Source: Pseudactinotalea terrae (GTDB taxonomy: Bacteria; Actinomycetota; Actinomycetes; Actinomycetales; Beutenbergiaceae). From it: DNA of 64,000 bases. The position numbers were made by a program, and so were the translations under genes. The notes under the pieces are model-generated. The model was not told the origin of the DNA. It was given only the letters and a program-made list of their open reading frames with translations, and did not search any database. Every line of letters starts with the position of its first letter. Position 1 is the first letter of the stretch. Below, piece by piece: positions 45,646 to 54,526 of this stretch. The stretch lies in NCBI RefSeq assembly GCF_009733845.1, contig NZ_WNXZ01000001.1, positions 1,116,001 through 1,180,000 of the forward strand, written 5' to 3'.

Positions 45646-46599
45646 ATGACCGACATCTGCGCCCGCAACCGTCAGCCCGCCGGCATCACCGCCGGCGGCC
45701 AGTTCGCCACCGAGCCCAAGACCGAGACCACCGTCACACTCGGCAACGCACCGCGCACGGTCCTGAGCGACGCCCACGTGCTCGATGCCATCACCGCCCA
45801 GCTCGGCACCGCCGAGGAGTGGCACACCGGCGATGACCTGTCCGACATCGCCGACCTCGTCGCCCGCACCGGTCGCCCCCACCCCGGAGACTCCGGCGAC
45901 GGCCAGGATTACGCCGCGCAGCTCGACGCCTGGAAGAACGCCCACCCCAGCCCCGAGGACGTCAACGGCGCCCGCGACTGGGTGAGCGTCAACGCGATCG
46001 CCGCAGAGCTGGGCTGGGCGAGCGAGTGGTATCCCGAGCACACCGAGTACGTCGCGGACCTGATCGCCGGCAGCGACCGCCCGCACCCAGGCACGGACCG
46101 CACGCTGCGCGAGTTCGACCAGGCGATGGCAGCCTCGCGCCGCCGGCGCGGCCTCGAGACCGACTCCCCGGCCGGCACCCGCGCGGTCGCCGAGGAGGCC
46201 GGGCTGCCGGTCGTGCACGAGGTGCTGTCTGTCGTGGCGGCGCGCGAGGGGGTCGAGCGGGCCCGGTTCGACACCGTGACGCCGGAGGACGTCACCCGCT
46301 GGTACGAGCAGCACCTGGCCCCGGCCGCGGACCGCATGGCCGAGATCGTCGCCGACGTCGAACCGCACGAGGACCACCCCTGGCTCTGCGAGGAGGACGA
46401 CGCGTGGCAGCACGTGCGCAACTGCGCACGCGAGGCCGGCCTCCCGGTGGTCGCCGAGGTCATCTGGCTGCGGTACGACTCCGGTGACCTCGACGAGAGC
46501 GACCTGGCGGCGCTGACACCCGACCTCGTCACCGACATCTACGGGGGCCACGCGGCCCCGGCGGTGGATGCGATCGAGGCGGAGCTGCTGAGCCGCTGA
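45646..46599 (+). CDS. GGQF-tag protein, 317 aa
   Basis: Tag: ARNRQPAGITAGGQFATE then PKTETTVTL. The body contains two related segments (AQLGTAEEWHTGDDLSDIAD and AAELGWASEWYPEHTEYVAD, each followed by a GxxRPHPG motif), pointing to an internal duplication of a ~75-residue unit. A helical C-terminal part follows (LPVVHEVLSVVAAREGVERA; LPVVAEVIWLRYDSGDLDES), again a repeated unit. Function unknown. Confidence 0.75.
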   Translation: MTDICARNRQPAGITAGGQFATEPKTETTVTLGNAPRTVLSDAHVLDAITAQLGTAEEWHTGDDLSDIADLVARTGRPHPGDSGDGQDYAAQLDAWKNAHPSPEDVNGARDWVSVNAIAAELGWASEWYPEHTEYVADLIAGSDRPHPGTDRTLREFDQAMAASRRRRGLETDSPAGTRAVAEEAGLPVVHEVLSVVAAREGVERARFDTVTPEDVTRWYEQHLAPAADRMAEIVADVEPHEDHPWLCEEDDAWQHVRNCAREAGLPVVAEVIWLRYDSGDLDESDLAALTPDLVTDIYGGHAAPAVDAIEAELLSR

Positions 46600-46635
46600 C
46601 GTCCCGCGCACCGGCACCTGACGTGCCGCCGCACG

Positions 46636-46675
46636 ATAGACACAATCGTTCCGCCAGGGAAACCATTGTGTCTAT
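46636..46675. promoter_or_regulatory. 11-bp perfect inverted repeat upstream of the first pilin
   Basis: ATAGACACAAT (46636-46646) and ATTGTGTCTAT (46665-46675) with an 18-nt spacer. It is A/T-rich against a GC-rich background and lies about 60 nt before ATG 46735. It may be an operator for a dimeric repressor or an RNA hairpin; no copy precedes the other two pilins. Confidence 0.7.
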
Positions 46676-46716
46676 GCCGGTGCCGACACCCCTTTGACAG
46701 CCCAGGCGCGACGGTC

Positions 46717-46727
46717 CCGCACATCTA
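46717..46727 (+). promoter_or_regulatory. Start-associated motif 17
   Basis: CCGCACATCTA, 10-nt gap to ATG 46735. Confidence 0.9.
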
Positions 46728-46734
46728 CCGCGTT

Positions 46735-48303
46735 ATGGGACGTCTCACGCGCGCACTGCCGGCCCGGAGCCGGGGTTTCACCCTGGTGGAGCTGTTGGTG
46801 ACCATCGTCATCATCGGGATCGTGGCCGCGATCGCGGTGCCGTTCTTCATGAACCAGCGCGACAAGGGCCACGACGCGGCGGTGAGGTCCGACCTCAAGA
46901 ACGCCGCCACCCTCGCGGCAGCCAACTACGACCCAGCCGGGCTGGGGTACGCCAACGAGCAGGTGTTCACCGACCGCAACGGTGAGCTCCGCAGCAATGG
47001 CGGCACCTACGTCGGGTTCGCCGATACCGACTCGTTCGTCCTGTACGGCCAGTCCCGCTCGGGCCGCCTGTTCACGCTCACCTCCGCCGACGGTGGCGTG
47101 CCCGTTGCGGTCGCGGCCGGCACCTCCGACGCCAGCAACCTGGTGCTTGCGACCGCGGGACTGGGTGCCCCGCTCGCCGCCGGCGGCGACATCCTGAACC
47201 TGCCCGGGCTGACCGACACCCCGCCGCCGGGTATCGAGCGCCCCTATGCGGCGATCACCTGGGGCGAGGGCGACAGCGGGCAGGAGCGTGCCTCCGAGTT
47301 CTTCCCCGGCGACGGTCCCGCACCCGGCGACGGCGACGGGGACGGCGGCGGCATCGTGATTCCGACCTCCTCCACGTTGGTCTACGACATGTCCCTGGCC
47401 GGCTGCACGGCCGCCACTTCACGCACCCTCTATGTCCCGGCGTTCGGGTCGGACTACGCCATCGACTGGGGCGACGGCACAGTCACCGAGGACGTCAACA
47501 CCCACACCTACGCCGAGGCCGGCCGGTACACCGTCACCCTGACCGGAACCATCGAGCGGTTCGGACTGGACTGGTCGGGCGCCCACACGAGCTACCTGCT
47601 GGCTGCGGCGTGCCTGGCTGAGGCTTCCTACAGCGCCCCGGCCCACGAGACGATCAGCATGCGAGGCGGCTTCGCCTTCGCGACGAACCTGACGGACGTC
47701 GACGCCCTCGACACCACCGGGGTCGTGGATCTCGGTGGCCTGTTCTACTGCGCGGCGAAGTTCAACGGCCCGCTCGACCTGGACACCTCCGCCGTCACGG
47801 ACATGTCGAAGATGTTCGAGCAGGCGGAGGCCTTCAACCAGCCGGTCGACTTCGACACCTCGAACGTGACGGACATGACCAACATGTTCTACTACGCGCG
47901 GGCGTTCAACCAGCCGGTCGAGTTCGATACCTCCAGCGTCACCAGCATGAGCGGCATGTTCTTCTACGCGCGGGCGTTCAACCAGCCGTTGAACTGGAAC
48001 ACCGAGAACGTCACGAACATGTCCTCCATGTTCTACGAGGCGAGGGTCTTCAACCAGCCACTGCTCTTCGACACCGGGAACGTGACGGACTTCTCCCACA
48101 TGTTCCGATACACCCCGGTGTTCAACCAGCCACTGGCCTGGGACACCGCGAACGGGACGTCCTTCGATCACATGTTCAGGGGTGCGGCAGCTTTCAACCA
48201 GGACATCTCGTCCTGGAGCACCGCGTCCGCGCCGACCAAGCCCGCGAGCTTCAACGATGGCTCTGCACTGCTGACCAGCAACTTGCCTCCAGCCTGGCGC
48301 TGA
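46735..48303 (+). CDS. Type IV prepilin with PKD-like domain and BspA (DUF285) repeats, copy 1
   Basis: A 522-aa prepilin. The basic leader ends at RSRG and is followed by FTLVELLVTIVIIGIVAAIA, the class III signal with Glu5. A pilin-like domain (FVLYGQSRSGRLFTL) is followed by a Gly/Asp linker and a PKD-like segment with YAIDWGDGTV and HTYAEAGRYTVTLTG. Six 24-residue BspA-type repeats (FNQPVDFDTSNVTDMTNMF pattern) and a final FNQDISSW follow. BspA repeats mediate surface binding in other bacteria. No pilus assembly gene lies in the window. Confidence 0.9.
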   Translation: MGRLTRALPARSRGFTLVELLVTIVIIGIVAAIAVPFFMNQRDKGHDAAVRSDLKNAATLAAANYDPAGLGYANEQVFTDRNGELRSNGGTYVGFADTDSFVLYGQSRSGRLFTLTSADGGVPVAVAAGTSDASNLVLATAGLGAPLAAGGDILNLPGLTDTPPPGIERPYAAITWGEGDSGQERASEFFPGDGPAPGDGDGDGGGIVIPTSSTLVYDMSLAGCTAATSRTLYVPAFGSDYAIDWGDGTVTEDVNTHTYAEAGRYTVTLTGTIERFGLDWSGAHTSYLLAAACLAEASYSAPAHETISMRGGFAFATNLTDVDALDTTGVVDLGGLFYCAAKFNGPLDLDTSAVTDMSKMFEQAEAFNQPVDFDTSNVTDMTNMFYYARAFNQPVEFDTSSVTSMSGMFFYARAFNQPLNWNTENVTNMSSMFYEARVFNQPLLFDTGNVTDFSHMFRYTPVFNQPLAWDTANGTSFDHMFRGAAAFNQDISSWSTASAPTKPASFNDGSALLTSNLPPAWR

Positions 48304-48413
48304 CCGCTGCGGCGCCCCGGGTCGGACCCGCACCGACCCGGGGCGCCGCCAACCGCCGTGCCCGGTCCCGGCGGGCACTGCCAAGCCGGTGTCTCAGCCA
48401 AGGCCGGGCGGTC

Positions 48414-48424
48414 CCGCACATCTA
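48414..48424 (+). promoter_or_regulatory. Start-associated motif 18
   Basis: CCGCACATCTA, 10-nt gap to ATG 48432. Confidence 0.9.
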
Positions 48425-48431
48425 CCGCGTC

Positions 48432-49799
48432 ATGGGACGTCTCACGCGCGCGTTGTCGGACCGGAGCAGGGGTTTCACCCTCGCGGAGCTACTGGTCACC
48501 ATCGTCATCATCGCGGTCGTGGCCGCGATCGCAGTGCCGTTCTTCATGAACCAGCGTGACAAGGGCTACGACGCGGCGGCGCGGTCCGACCTCAAGAACG
48601 CCGCCACCCTCGCGGCAGCCAACTACGACCCGATGGGGCTGGGCTACGCCAGCGAGCAGGTGTTCGCCGACCGCAATGGTGAGCTCCTCAGCGACGGCGG
48701 CACCTACATCGGGTACGCCGACATCGACTCCTACGTCCTGTACGGCCAGTCCCGCTCGGGGCGCCTGTTCATGATCTCCTCCACCAACGGCGGTGTGCCC
48801 GTCGCGGTCGCGGCCGAGGCCCCCGACGTCGGTGATGTGGTGCTCGCGACCGCGGGACTGGGTGCCGTGCTCGCTGCCGCCGGAGGGGGTGGTATCGCGG
48901 ACCTGCCCGGGCTGACCGACACCCCACCCGTCGGTATCGAGCGCCCCTACGCGGCCGTCGCCTGGGGCGAGGGCGAGGGCGGGCAGCAAGAGCGTGAGTC
49001 CGAGTTCTTCCCGGCCGACGCCCCCGCACCCGGCGACGGCGACGGCGGTCCCATCGTCATCCCGGCCGTCTCCGCACTGGTCTACGACACGACGCTGCCC
49101 AGCTGCCCAGCCGCCACCACCCGCACCCTGCACGTCCCCGCGCTCGGGTCGGACTACGCGATCGACTGGGGCGACGGCATCGTCACCGAGAACACCAACA
49201 CCCACACCTATGCCGAGGCCGGCCGGTACACCATCACCCTCACCGGGACCATCGAGCACTTCGGCGGGGACTACGACCTGACGAGCCACGACCAGTCGCC
49301 CTACGCCCTCGACGGGAACTGCCTCGAGGAGGTCGTCTCCTACAACGCCCCCGACCTTGGCACCGTCAGCCTGCGCGGTGCGTTCTACTACGGGACCAAC
49401 CTGCGCTCCCTGGGCCCACTCGACACCACCGGCGTGACCGACATGGGCCTGATGTTCGCTCTGACCACGGCACTCAACGAGCCCCTCGACCTCGACACCA
49501 GCTCCGTCACGCGTATGGACTCCATGTTCTACAAGACTCGAGCGTTCAACCAGCCGGTCGATTTCGACACCAGCAACGTCACCACCATGAAGTGGATGTT
49601 CTCGGGCGCGAGGGCGTTCAACCAGCCGGTCGCCTTCGAGACCGGTCAGGTCAGCGACATGGACGGCATGTTCTTCGACGCGAGGGTGTTCAGCCAGGAC
49701 CTCTCCGGCTGGGACGTGAGCGCGCACCCGACCATGCCGACGAGCTTCGCTAACGGGGCGATGCTCACCACCGAGCAGCTGCCGCCCGCGTGGCGGTGA
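48432..49799 (+). CDS. Type IV prepilin with PKD-like domain and BspA repeats, copy 2
   Basis: A 455-aa paralogue of the preceding gene with the same architecture. Leader ends RSRG, then FTLAELLVTIVIIAVVAAIA; note VE changed to AE while Glu5 is kept. PKD-like YAIDWGDGIV, HTYAEAGRYTITLTG. Only three complete 24-residue BspA repeats remain before FSQDLSGWDV. Nucleotide similarity extends upstream through the start motif, so this is a gene duplication. Confidence 0.9.
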   Translation: MGRLTRALSDRSRGFTLAELLVTIVIIAVVAAIAVPFFMNQRDKGYDAAARSDLKNAATLAAANYDPMGLGYASEQVFADRNGELLSDGGTYIGYADIDSYVLYGQSRSGRLFMISSTNGGVPVAVAAEAPDVGDVVLATAGLGAVLAAAGGGGIADLPGLTDTPPVGIERPYAAVAWGEGEGGQQERESEFFPADAPAPGDGDGGPIVIPAVSALVYDTTLPSCPAATTRTLHVPALGSDYAIDWGDGIVTENTNTHTYAEAGRYTITLTGTIEHFGGDYDLTSHDQSPYALDGNCLEEVVSYNAPDLGTVSLRGAFYYGTNLRSLGPLDTTGVTDMGLMFALTTALNEPLDLDTSSVTRMDSMFYKTRAFNQPVDFDTSNVTTMKWMFSGARAFNQPVAFETGQVSDMDGMFFDARVFSQDLSGWDVSAHPTMPTSFANGAMLTTEQLPPAWR

Positions 49800-49906
49800 C
49801 CGCTGCCGATGCCCCGGGCCGGACCTTTCCGCCGCGTGGCTCGAGCCGCCGCGGCTCGGTATCGGCGGTGCTCGGAGATCGCGGCCACGGCCAAGTCGTG
49901 GCGGTG

Positions 49907-49917
49907 CCGCACATGTA
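49907..49917 (+). promoter_or_regulatory. Start-associated motif 19
   Basis: CCGCACATGTA variant, 10-nt gap to ATG 49925. Confidence 0.85.
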
Positions 49918-49924
49918 CCGCCTC

Positions 49925-51799
49925 ATGGGCCATCTCGCATCTGGACATCTGGGCCGTAACAAGGGCTTCTCGTTGGTGGAGCTGCTGGTCACCATCGTCA
50001 TCATCGGGATAGTGGCCGCGATCGCGGTGCCGTTCTTCATGAACCAGCGTGACAAGGGCCACGACGCGGCGGTGAGGGCCGACCTCAAGAACGCCGCTAC
50101 CGCCGCCGGTGTCAACTACGACCCGGATGGGTTGGGCTACGCGAGCGAGCAGGTGTTCGCCGACGGCCGCGGTGAGCTCCGCAGCGGAGGCGGCAGCTAC
50201 GTCGGGTTCGCCGATACCGACTCGTTCGTCCTGTATGGCCAGTCCCGCTCGGGCCGCCTGTTCACGCTCACCTCCACCGACGGCGGGGTGCCGGTCGCGG
50301 TCGCGGCTAGCACCCCCGACGCCGGCAACCCGGTGCTCGCGACCGCGGGACTGGGCGCCCTGCTCACCGCTGCCGCCGGTGGTGGTATCGAGAACCTGCC
50401 TGGGCTGACCGACCCTCCCCCGGCCGGTATCGAGCGCCCCTACGCGGCCGTCGCCTGGGGTGAGGGCGAGACTGGCGAGCCGGAGCGCGCCTCCGAGTTC
50501 TTCCCTGGCGACGGTCCCGCACCCGGCGACGGCGACGGCGACGGCGACGGCGGCATCGTCACGCCGACATCCTCGACGCTGGTCTACGACATGTCCTTGC
50601 CCAGCTGCCCGGCCGCCTCCACCCGCACCCTGCACGTGCCGGCGTTCGGGTCGGACTACGCCGTCGACTGGGGCGACGGCACCGCCAGCGAGAACGCCAA
50701 CAGCCACACCTATGAGGAGCCCGGCAGGTACACGGTGACTCTGACGGGGACCATCGAGCAGTTCGGGCGGGTTCACGCAGCCGCAGCCGACCGCACCCTT
50801 TACGAGAACGCTGCGGCGTGCCTGGCCGACGTCGCCTACTACGCCCCGCTGCACCAGACCGTCAGCATGAGCGAGGGCTTCTACAAGGCGGTCAACCTCC
50901 CCAGTGTCACCGCGCTCGACACCACCGGGGTGGTGGACCTCAGCTCGTTGTTCAACCGGGCCACCAGCTTCAACGGTCCGCTCAACCTGAACACCTCCGC
51001 CGCCACGAACATGGCGCAGATGTTTCGCCTGGCGCAGAGCTTCAATCAGCCGCTCGAGTTCGACACCTCGAACGTGACCAACATGTACTACATGTTCGCT
51101 GGCGCCGCGGCGTTCAACCAGCCGCTGAGCTGGAACACAGGGAACGTGACGACCATGTACGCCATGTTCTACGGGGCGACGTCCCTCAACCAGCCGCTCG
51201 GTTTCGACACGGGAAACGTGACGACCATGTACTCGATGTTCTCCGGCGCCGCGGCGTTCAACCAGCCGCTGCAGTGGGATACCGGGAACGTGGCCGACAT
51301 GTCTTACATGTTCTACCAGGCGCCGTCCTTCAACCAGCCGCTGGACTGGGATCTCTCGAAGGTGACCACCACAACCTTCATGTTCTCGCGGGCCTCTGCC
51401 TTCAACCAGCCGCTGAGCTGGGACACGGGGAACGTGACCACGATGTACGCCATGTTCCACGAGACGACCTCCTTGAACCAGCCGCTGGACCTGGACACTG
51501 GCAGCGTGACGAACATGTACGCGATGTTCTCTGGCGCCATCAAGTTCAACCAGCCGCTGAACTTCGACACCGCGGACGTGACGAACTTCGCGAGCATGTT
51601 CAGTACCGCGCGAGCGTTCGACCGGCCGCTGGACTTCGACACCGCGAACGGGACAACCTTCGATCGGATGTTCTACTACGCGTCGGCGTTCGACCAGGAC
51701 ATCTCCTCCTGGAGCACCGCTTCCCACCCTGTCGCCCCCACCGAGTTCAGCACCGGTTCGCCGCTGGGGGCAGACAACCTGCCGCTCGCGTGGCGGTGA
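49925..51799 (+). CDS. Type IV prepilin with PKD-like domain and BspA repeats, copy 3
   Basis: A 624-aa paralogue, the longest. The leader ends at NKG, then FSLVELLVTIVIIGIVAAIA. A GACGGC hexamer repeat encodes a Gly/Asp linker before the PKD-like part (YAVDWGDGTA, HTYEEPGRYTVTLTG). Ten 24-residue BspA repeats follow, several nearly identical (NTGNVTTMYAMF), ending FDQDISSW. The 6/3/10 repeat counts of the three copies suggest expansion and contraction by recombination. Confidence 0.9.
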   Translation: MGHLASGHLGRNKGFSLVELLVTIVIIGIVAAIAVPFFMNQRDKGHDAAVRADLKNAATAAGVNYDPDGLGYASEQVFADGRGELRSGGGSYVGFADTDSFVLYGQSRSGRLFTLTSTDGGVPVAVAASTPDAGNPVLATAGLGALLTAAAGGGIENLPGLTDPPPAGIERPYAAVAWGEGETGEPERASEFFPGDGPAPGDGDGDGDGGIVTPTSSTLVYDMSLPSCPAASTRTLHVPAFGSDYAVDWGDGTASENANSHTYEEPGRYTVTLTGTIEQFGRVHAAAADRTLYENAAACLADVAYYAPLHQTVSMSEGFYKAVNLPSVTALDTTGVVDLSSLFNRATSFNGPLNLNTSAATNMAQMFRLAQSFNQPLEFDTSNVTNMYYMFAGAAAFNQPLSWNTGNVTTMYAMFYGATSLNQPLGFDTGNVTTMYSMFSGAAAFNQPLQWDTGNVADMSYMFYQAPSFNQPLDWDLSKVTTTTFMFSRASAFNQPLSWDTGNVTTMYAMFHETTSLNQPLDLDTGSVTNMYAMFSGAIKFNQPLNFDTADVTNFASMFSTARAFDRPLDFDTANGTTFDRMFYYASAFDQDISSWSTASHPVAPTEFSTGSPLGADNLPLAWR

Positions 51800-51801
51800 C
51801 C

Positions 51802-51812
51802 CCGCACATCTA
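51802..51812 (+). promoter_or_regulatory. Start-associated motif 20
   Basis: CCGCACATCTA, 9-nt gap to ATG 51819; begins 2 nt after the pilin stop. Confidence 0.9.
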
Positions 51813-51818
51813 CCGGTC

Positions 51819-53381
51819 ATGAGCAGCAGCGTCCAGGACCGCAGCAGGGTGCACGCCGGCGTACGTGAGGGTGGCCAGTTCGCCACCGAGGCCAAGGCCG
51901 AGGCCGGCGTCACCCTGACCGCACCAGCGGTGGCCGAGGAGCAGGTCGTCGAGGCCTACACGCCTGTCTACAAGCTCCCCGAGGCCGCAGTCGAGGACGC
52001 CAAGCACCGCATCGAGAAGGCCAACCGGCGGCTTGAGCGCGCCGGCATCCAGGAGCGGTTCGAGATGACCTGGGGTGAGCCGTACGTCCGCAAGGTCGGC
52101 CCCCAGGGCAGCCAGGTCGACCGGTGGTACCGCGACCTAGAGCTGTCCGCGCCGGCCATCTCCTACGGCGGCTGGGAGTTCGTCGCCGCCCTGGACCAGG
52201 CCGGCCCCAACGAGAGCGACCTGGTGGCCCGCACCCGGCCCGGCGCCGAGCTGAACGGGTGGCGCCCCGAGTCCATCCGGTGCGACCACTGCGGCAAGTC
52301 CCGCGCCCGGTCGGTCACCTATGTGGTGCGGCATGAGGACGGCACCATCAAGCAGGTCGGGTCCTCCTGCATGCAGAACTTCCTCGGCATCCGCCCCTCG
52401 GGGCTGTGGACCTTGGACATGGACCCGCTGGACAAGGCCGAGGAGGAGTGGACCGACGCCAGCTACTCCTCGGGCCTGGGCGACGCCGCCACCGCCGAGG
52501 ACGTCATCCGCACCGCGATCGCCGCGACCGAGGGCGGCAAGCACTACGTGTCCGCCTCCGCCGCCCAGTACGGGGCCGGCGCCTCCACCGCCGACACGGT
52601 GAAGAAGGCGCTGGGTCTGTGGTCGGTGGGCCCGCAGGAGCGCGACGAGATCGCAGGCGTCGCCGCTGGCGCTCAGCAGGTCAGCGACGCCGACGTGCAG
52701 GAGGTTCTGGCCTTCGCTCGCGAGATCGAGGGTGAGGGCGACTACGCCACCAACCTGCGCATGCTGGCCGCCCAGGAGTGGACCGGTACCCGGCACGTCG
52801 GCATCCTGGCCTCCGCCGTCTCGGCGTGGGCTCGGGAGAAGGGTCGCCGGGTGGAGCGGGAGCGCAAGCTCGCCGACTACGTCCCGGGTCACATGGCGCC
52901 GGAGGGTGAGAAGGTCAAGGGGCACACGGTCACGGTGACCAAGGTCAGCTACCTCGACGACCCGTACTCCTACTACGGAGGTGTCAACACCCTGGTCATC
53001 ATGCGTGATGAGGCCGGGCACGAGGTGAAGTGGTTCGCCTCGGGGCGCAAGGAGCTCGACGCCGGCCAGCTGCTGGCCCTGACCGGCGGCACGGTGAAGA
53101 AGCACGACGTCTACGCCGATCGGGACCAGACGGTCATCACGCGCGTGAAGTACGACATCCTGCCCGCCGCCGGTGAGCTCTCGGAGGCCCCTGAGGGTGC
53201 CGCCGAACCGTTGGCCGCCGGGGACCGTGTCCGTATCGAGGACGTCTCGGAGACGACGCTGTGGGTTGGCGCGACCGGCACCGTGGATGAGATCCGTCCG
53301 GGCGGGCACGTCCGGGTGCGGTGGGACTCGCAGGACCGGGCCTCCGGATCCTTCGCACCGGACCGCTTCGCTCGTCTCTGA
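51819..53381 (+). CDS. GGQF-tag protein with a zinc-ribbon, 520 aa
   Basis: Tag: QDRSRVHAGVREGGQFATE then AKAEAGVTL. After a short helix, SIRCDHCGKSRARSVTYVVR and KQVGSSCMQNFLGI form a zinc-ribbon-like element. I recall this CDHCGKxRxR...QVGxxC pattern from hypothetical proteins of actinobacterial phages and plasmids, without known function. The C terminus (GDRVRIEDVSETTLWVGATG, HVRVRWDS) looks like a KOW/SH3-like barrel, often a nucleic-acid binder. One of the largest tagged proteins. Confidence 0.8.
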   Translation: MSSSVQDRSRVHAGVREGGQFATEAKAEAGVTLTAPAVAEEQVVEAYTPVYKLPEAAVEDAKHRIEKANRRLERAGIQERFEMTWGEPYVRKVGPQGSQVDRWYRDLELSAPAISYGGWEFVAALDQAGPNESDLVARTRPGAELNGWRPESIRCDHCGKSRARSVTYVVRHEDGTIKQVGSSCMQNFLGIRPSGLWTLDMDPLDKAEEEWTDASYSSGLGDAATAEDVIRTAIAATEGGKHYVSASAAQYGAGASTADTVKKALGLWSVGPQERDEIAGVAAGAQQVSDADVQEVLAFAREIEGEGDYATNLRMLAAQEWTGTRHVGILASAVSAWAREKGRRVERERKLADYVPGHMAPEGEKVKGHTVTVTKVSYLDDPYSYYGGVNTLVIMRDEAGHEVKWFASGRKELDAGQLLALTGGTVKKHDVYADRDQTVITRVKYDILPAAGELSEAPEGAAEPLAAGDRVRIEDVSETTLWVGATGTVDEIRPGGHVRVRWDSQDRASGSFAPDRFARL

Positions 53382-53394
53382 ACTACGCCGCAGC

Positions 53395-53405
53395 CCGCAC
53401 ATCTA
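53395..53405 (+). promoter_or_regulatory. Start-associated motif 21
   Basis: CCGCACATCTA, 10-nt gap to GTG 53413, showing the motif also works with GTG. Confidence 0.85.
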
Positions 53406-53412
53406 CCTCAGC

Positions 53413-54084
53413 GTGAAGGCACGCGTTCGAGCCGGGGTGAGCACCGGCGGCCAGTGGACCACCAGGCCCCGGAAGGAGCCCGGCCTGTCTCTCGCTTCGC
53501 CCGCAGCTATGCACGCGTTGGAGGTGGCGCACCGGCACCTGGACGCCGGGCTCACCGAGTACGAGGCGCTGCGCCCGCAGCTGGCTCAGGCCGAGGTCGC
53601 CGCCCAGCGCATCTCCTCCGGTCTGGGCAAGGCCCGGCTCCGCGGGCACGTCGCCGAACGTGACGCGCTGCGTTCCCTGGTCGACGCCACCCCGGTCGGC
53701 CTGGCGTCCCTGGCCAGTGAGCTGCGCTGGACGATGCAGCGGCGCGAGGACCGTACTCTGCCGCACCGCACCCGCGCCCTGCTCGCGGAGCGTGCCGCCG
53801 CACTGCGCCAACGCCGCACCCACGCCCAGGACCGAGACCCGCACAGCATGTTCGCGCCGGCGTGTGAGGCCGAGGACGAGTCGCTGCCACATCTGGAGCC
53901 GGTGTGCGTACCGGTCGGCGGCCGGCGCAGCGAGCACCTGGTGGTGTCGGTGGTCAACGTGCGCGAGTTCGCCGAGGCCGGGCGGTTCACCGCTGGTACG
54001 CGCGAGCTGTACGTCCACGGGCAGCCACCGCACCGTCACGACGTGCTGGCCGCCGCGCGTCAGGCACTGTCGGACCTGGCATGA
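53413..54084 (+). CDS. GGQF-tag protein (GGQW form), 223 aa
   Basis: GTG 53413. Tag: VKARVRAGVSTGGQWTT then RPRKEPGLSL, with Trp in place of Phe. Body: a long helical coiled-coil-like segment (AQAEVAAQRISSGLGKARLR, LASELRWTMQRRED), then a C-terminal part with VPVGGRRSEHLVVSVVNVRE. The stop overlaps ATG of the next tagged gene, so two tagged proteins are made together. Confidence 0.7.
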   Translation: MKARVRAGVSTGGQWTTRPRKEPGLSLASPAAMHALEVAHRHLDAGLTEYEALRPQLAQAEVAAQRISSGLGKARLRGHVAERDALRSLVDATPVGLASLASELRWTMQRREDRTLPHRTRALLAERAAALRQRRTHAQDRDPHSMFAPACEAEDESLPHLEPVCVPVGGRRSEHLVVSVVNVREFAEAGRFTAGTRELYVHGQPPHRHDVLAAARQALSDLA

Positions 54085-54521
54085 ACGCCGCCCGCGTCCC
54101 GGCCGGCGTGAGGGCTGGAGGCCAGTTCGCCACCCGGCGTGCCGAGGAGCCCGGTGTCAGGCTCACCCGCCGACGCGACATCGACGACTACTTCGACGGC
54201 GGTGTGAACGACTACCCCGACGTGCCGTGGGTGCAGGCAGGCACGCACATCACCTTGTGGGAGGGCGACTGGGCGCAGCTCCCCGTCGAGCCTGTTCCGC
54301 TGGCGGGGATGCGGCGCACGCAGCGCAGGGTGCTGGCCAAGCACGTCGCGCGGCACCTGACCGGCAGCGAACCGGAGGGTGGTGACCTGCCGTGGGTGGT
54401 GATCTACGAGGGCAACCGGTGGGTGCTCGATGGGCACCACCGGGTCGTGGCGGCTCTCGATCGCGGGGAGACCGACATCGAGGCGCACCTGCTCGACCTG
54501 GACGGGCGCCCGCACATCTAG
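54081..54521 (+). CDS. GGQF-tag protein with a ParB-like fold, 146 aa
   Basis: ATG 54081 overlaps the upstream stop. Tag: ARVPAGVRAGGQFATR then RAEEPGVRL. Body: RRTQRRVLAKHVARHLTG, WVVIYEGNRWVLDGHHRVVA followed by ALDRGETDIEAHLLD, the ParB-like nucleotide-binding arrangement (TQ...GxHRxxAA), without HTH. The last codons (RPHI, TAG) are written by the start-associated motif of the next gene. Confidence 0.75.
   Translation: MNAARVPAGVRAGGQFATRRAEEPGVRLTRRRDIDDYFDGGVNDYPDVPWVQAGTHITLWEGDWAQLPVEPVPLAGMRRTQRRVLAKHVARHLTGSEPEGGDLPWVVIYEGNRWVLDGHHRVVAALDRGETDIEAHLLDLDGRPHI
54510..54520 (+). promoter_or_regulatory. Start-associated motif 22
   Basis: CCGCACATCTA, 9-nt gap to ATG 54527; overlaps the end of the upstream gene, whose TAG lies just after it. 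Confidence 0.9.
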
Positions 54522-54526
54522 CGGGC

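Noticed and set aside
49646-51913. A 755-codon minus-strand frame opposite pilin copy 3
   Set aside because: Its repeats (VERRGAGEH, RLVEGR) are simply the complement of the BspA repeats; shadow.
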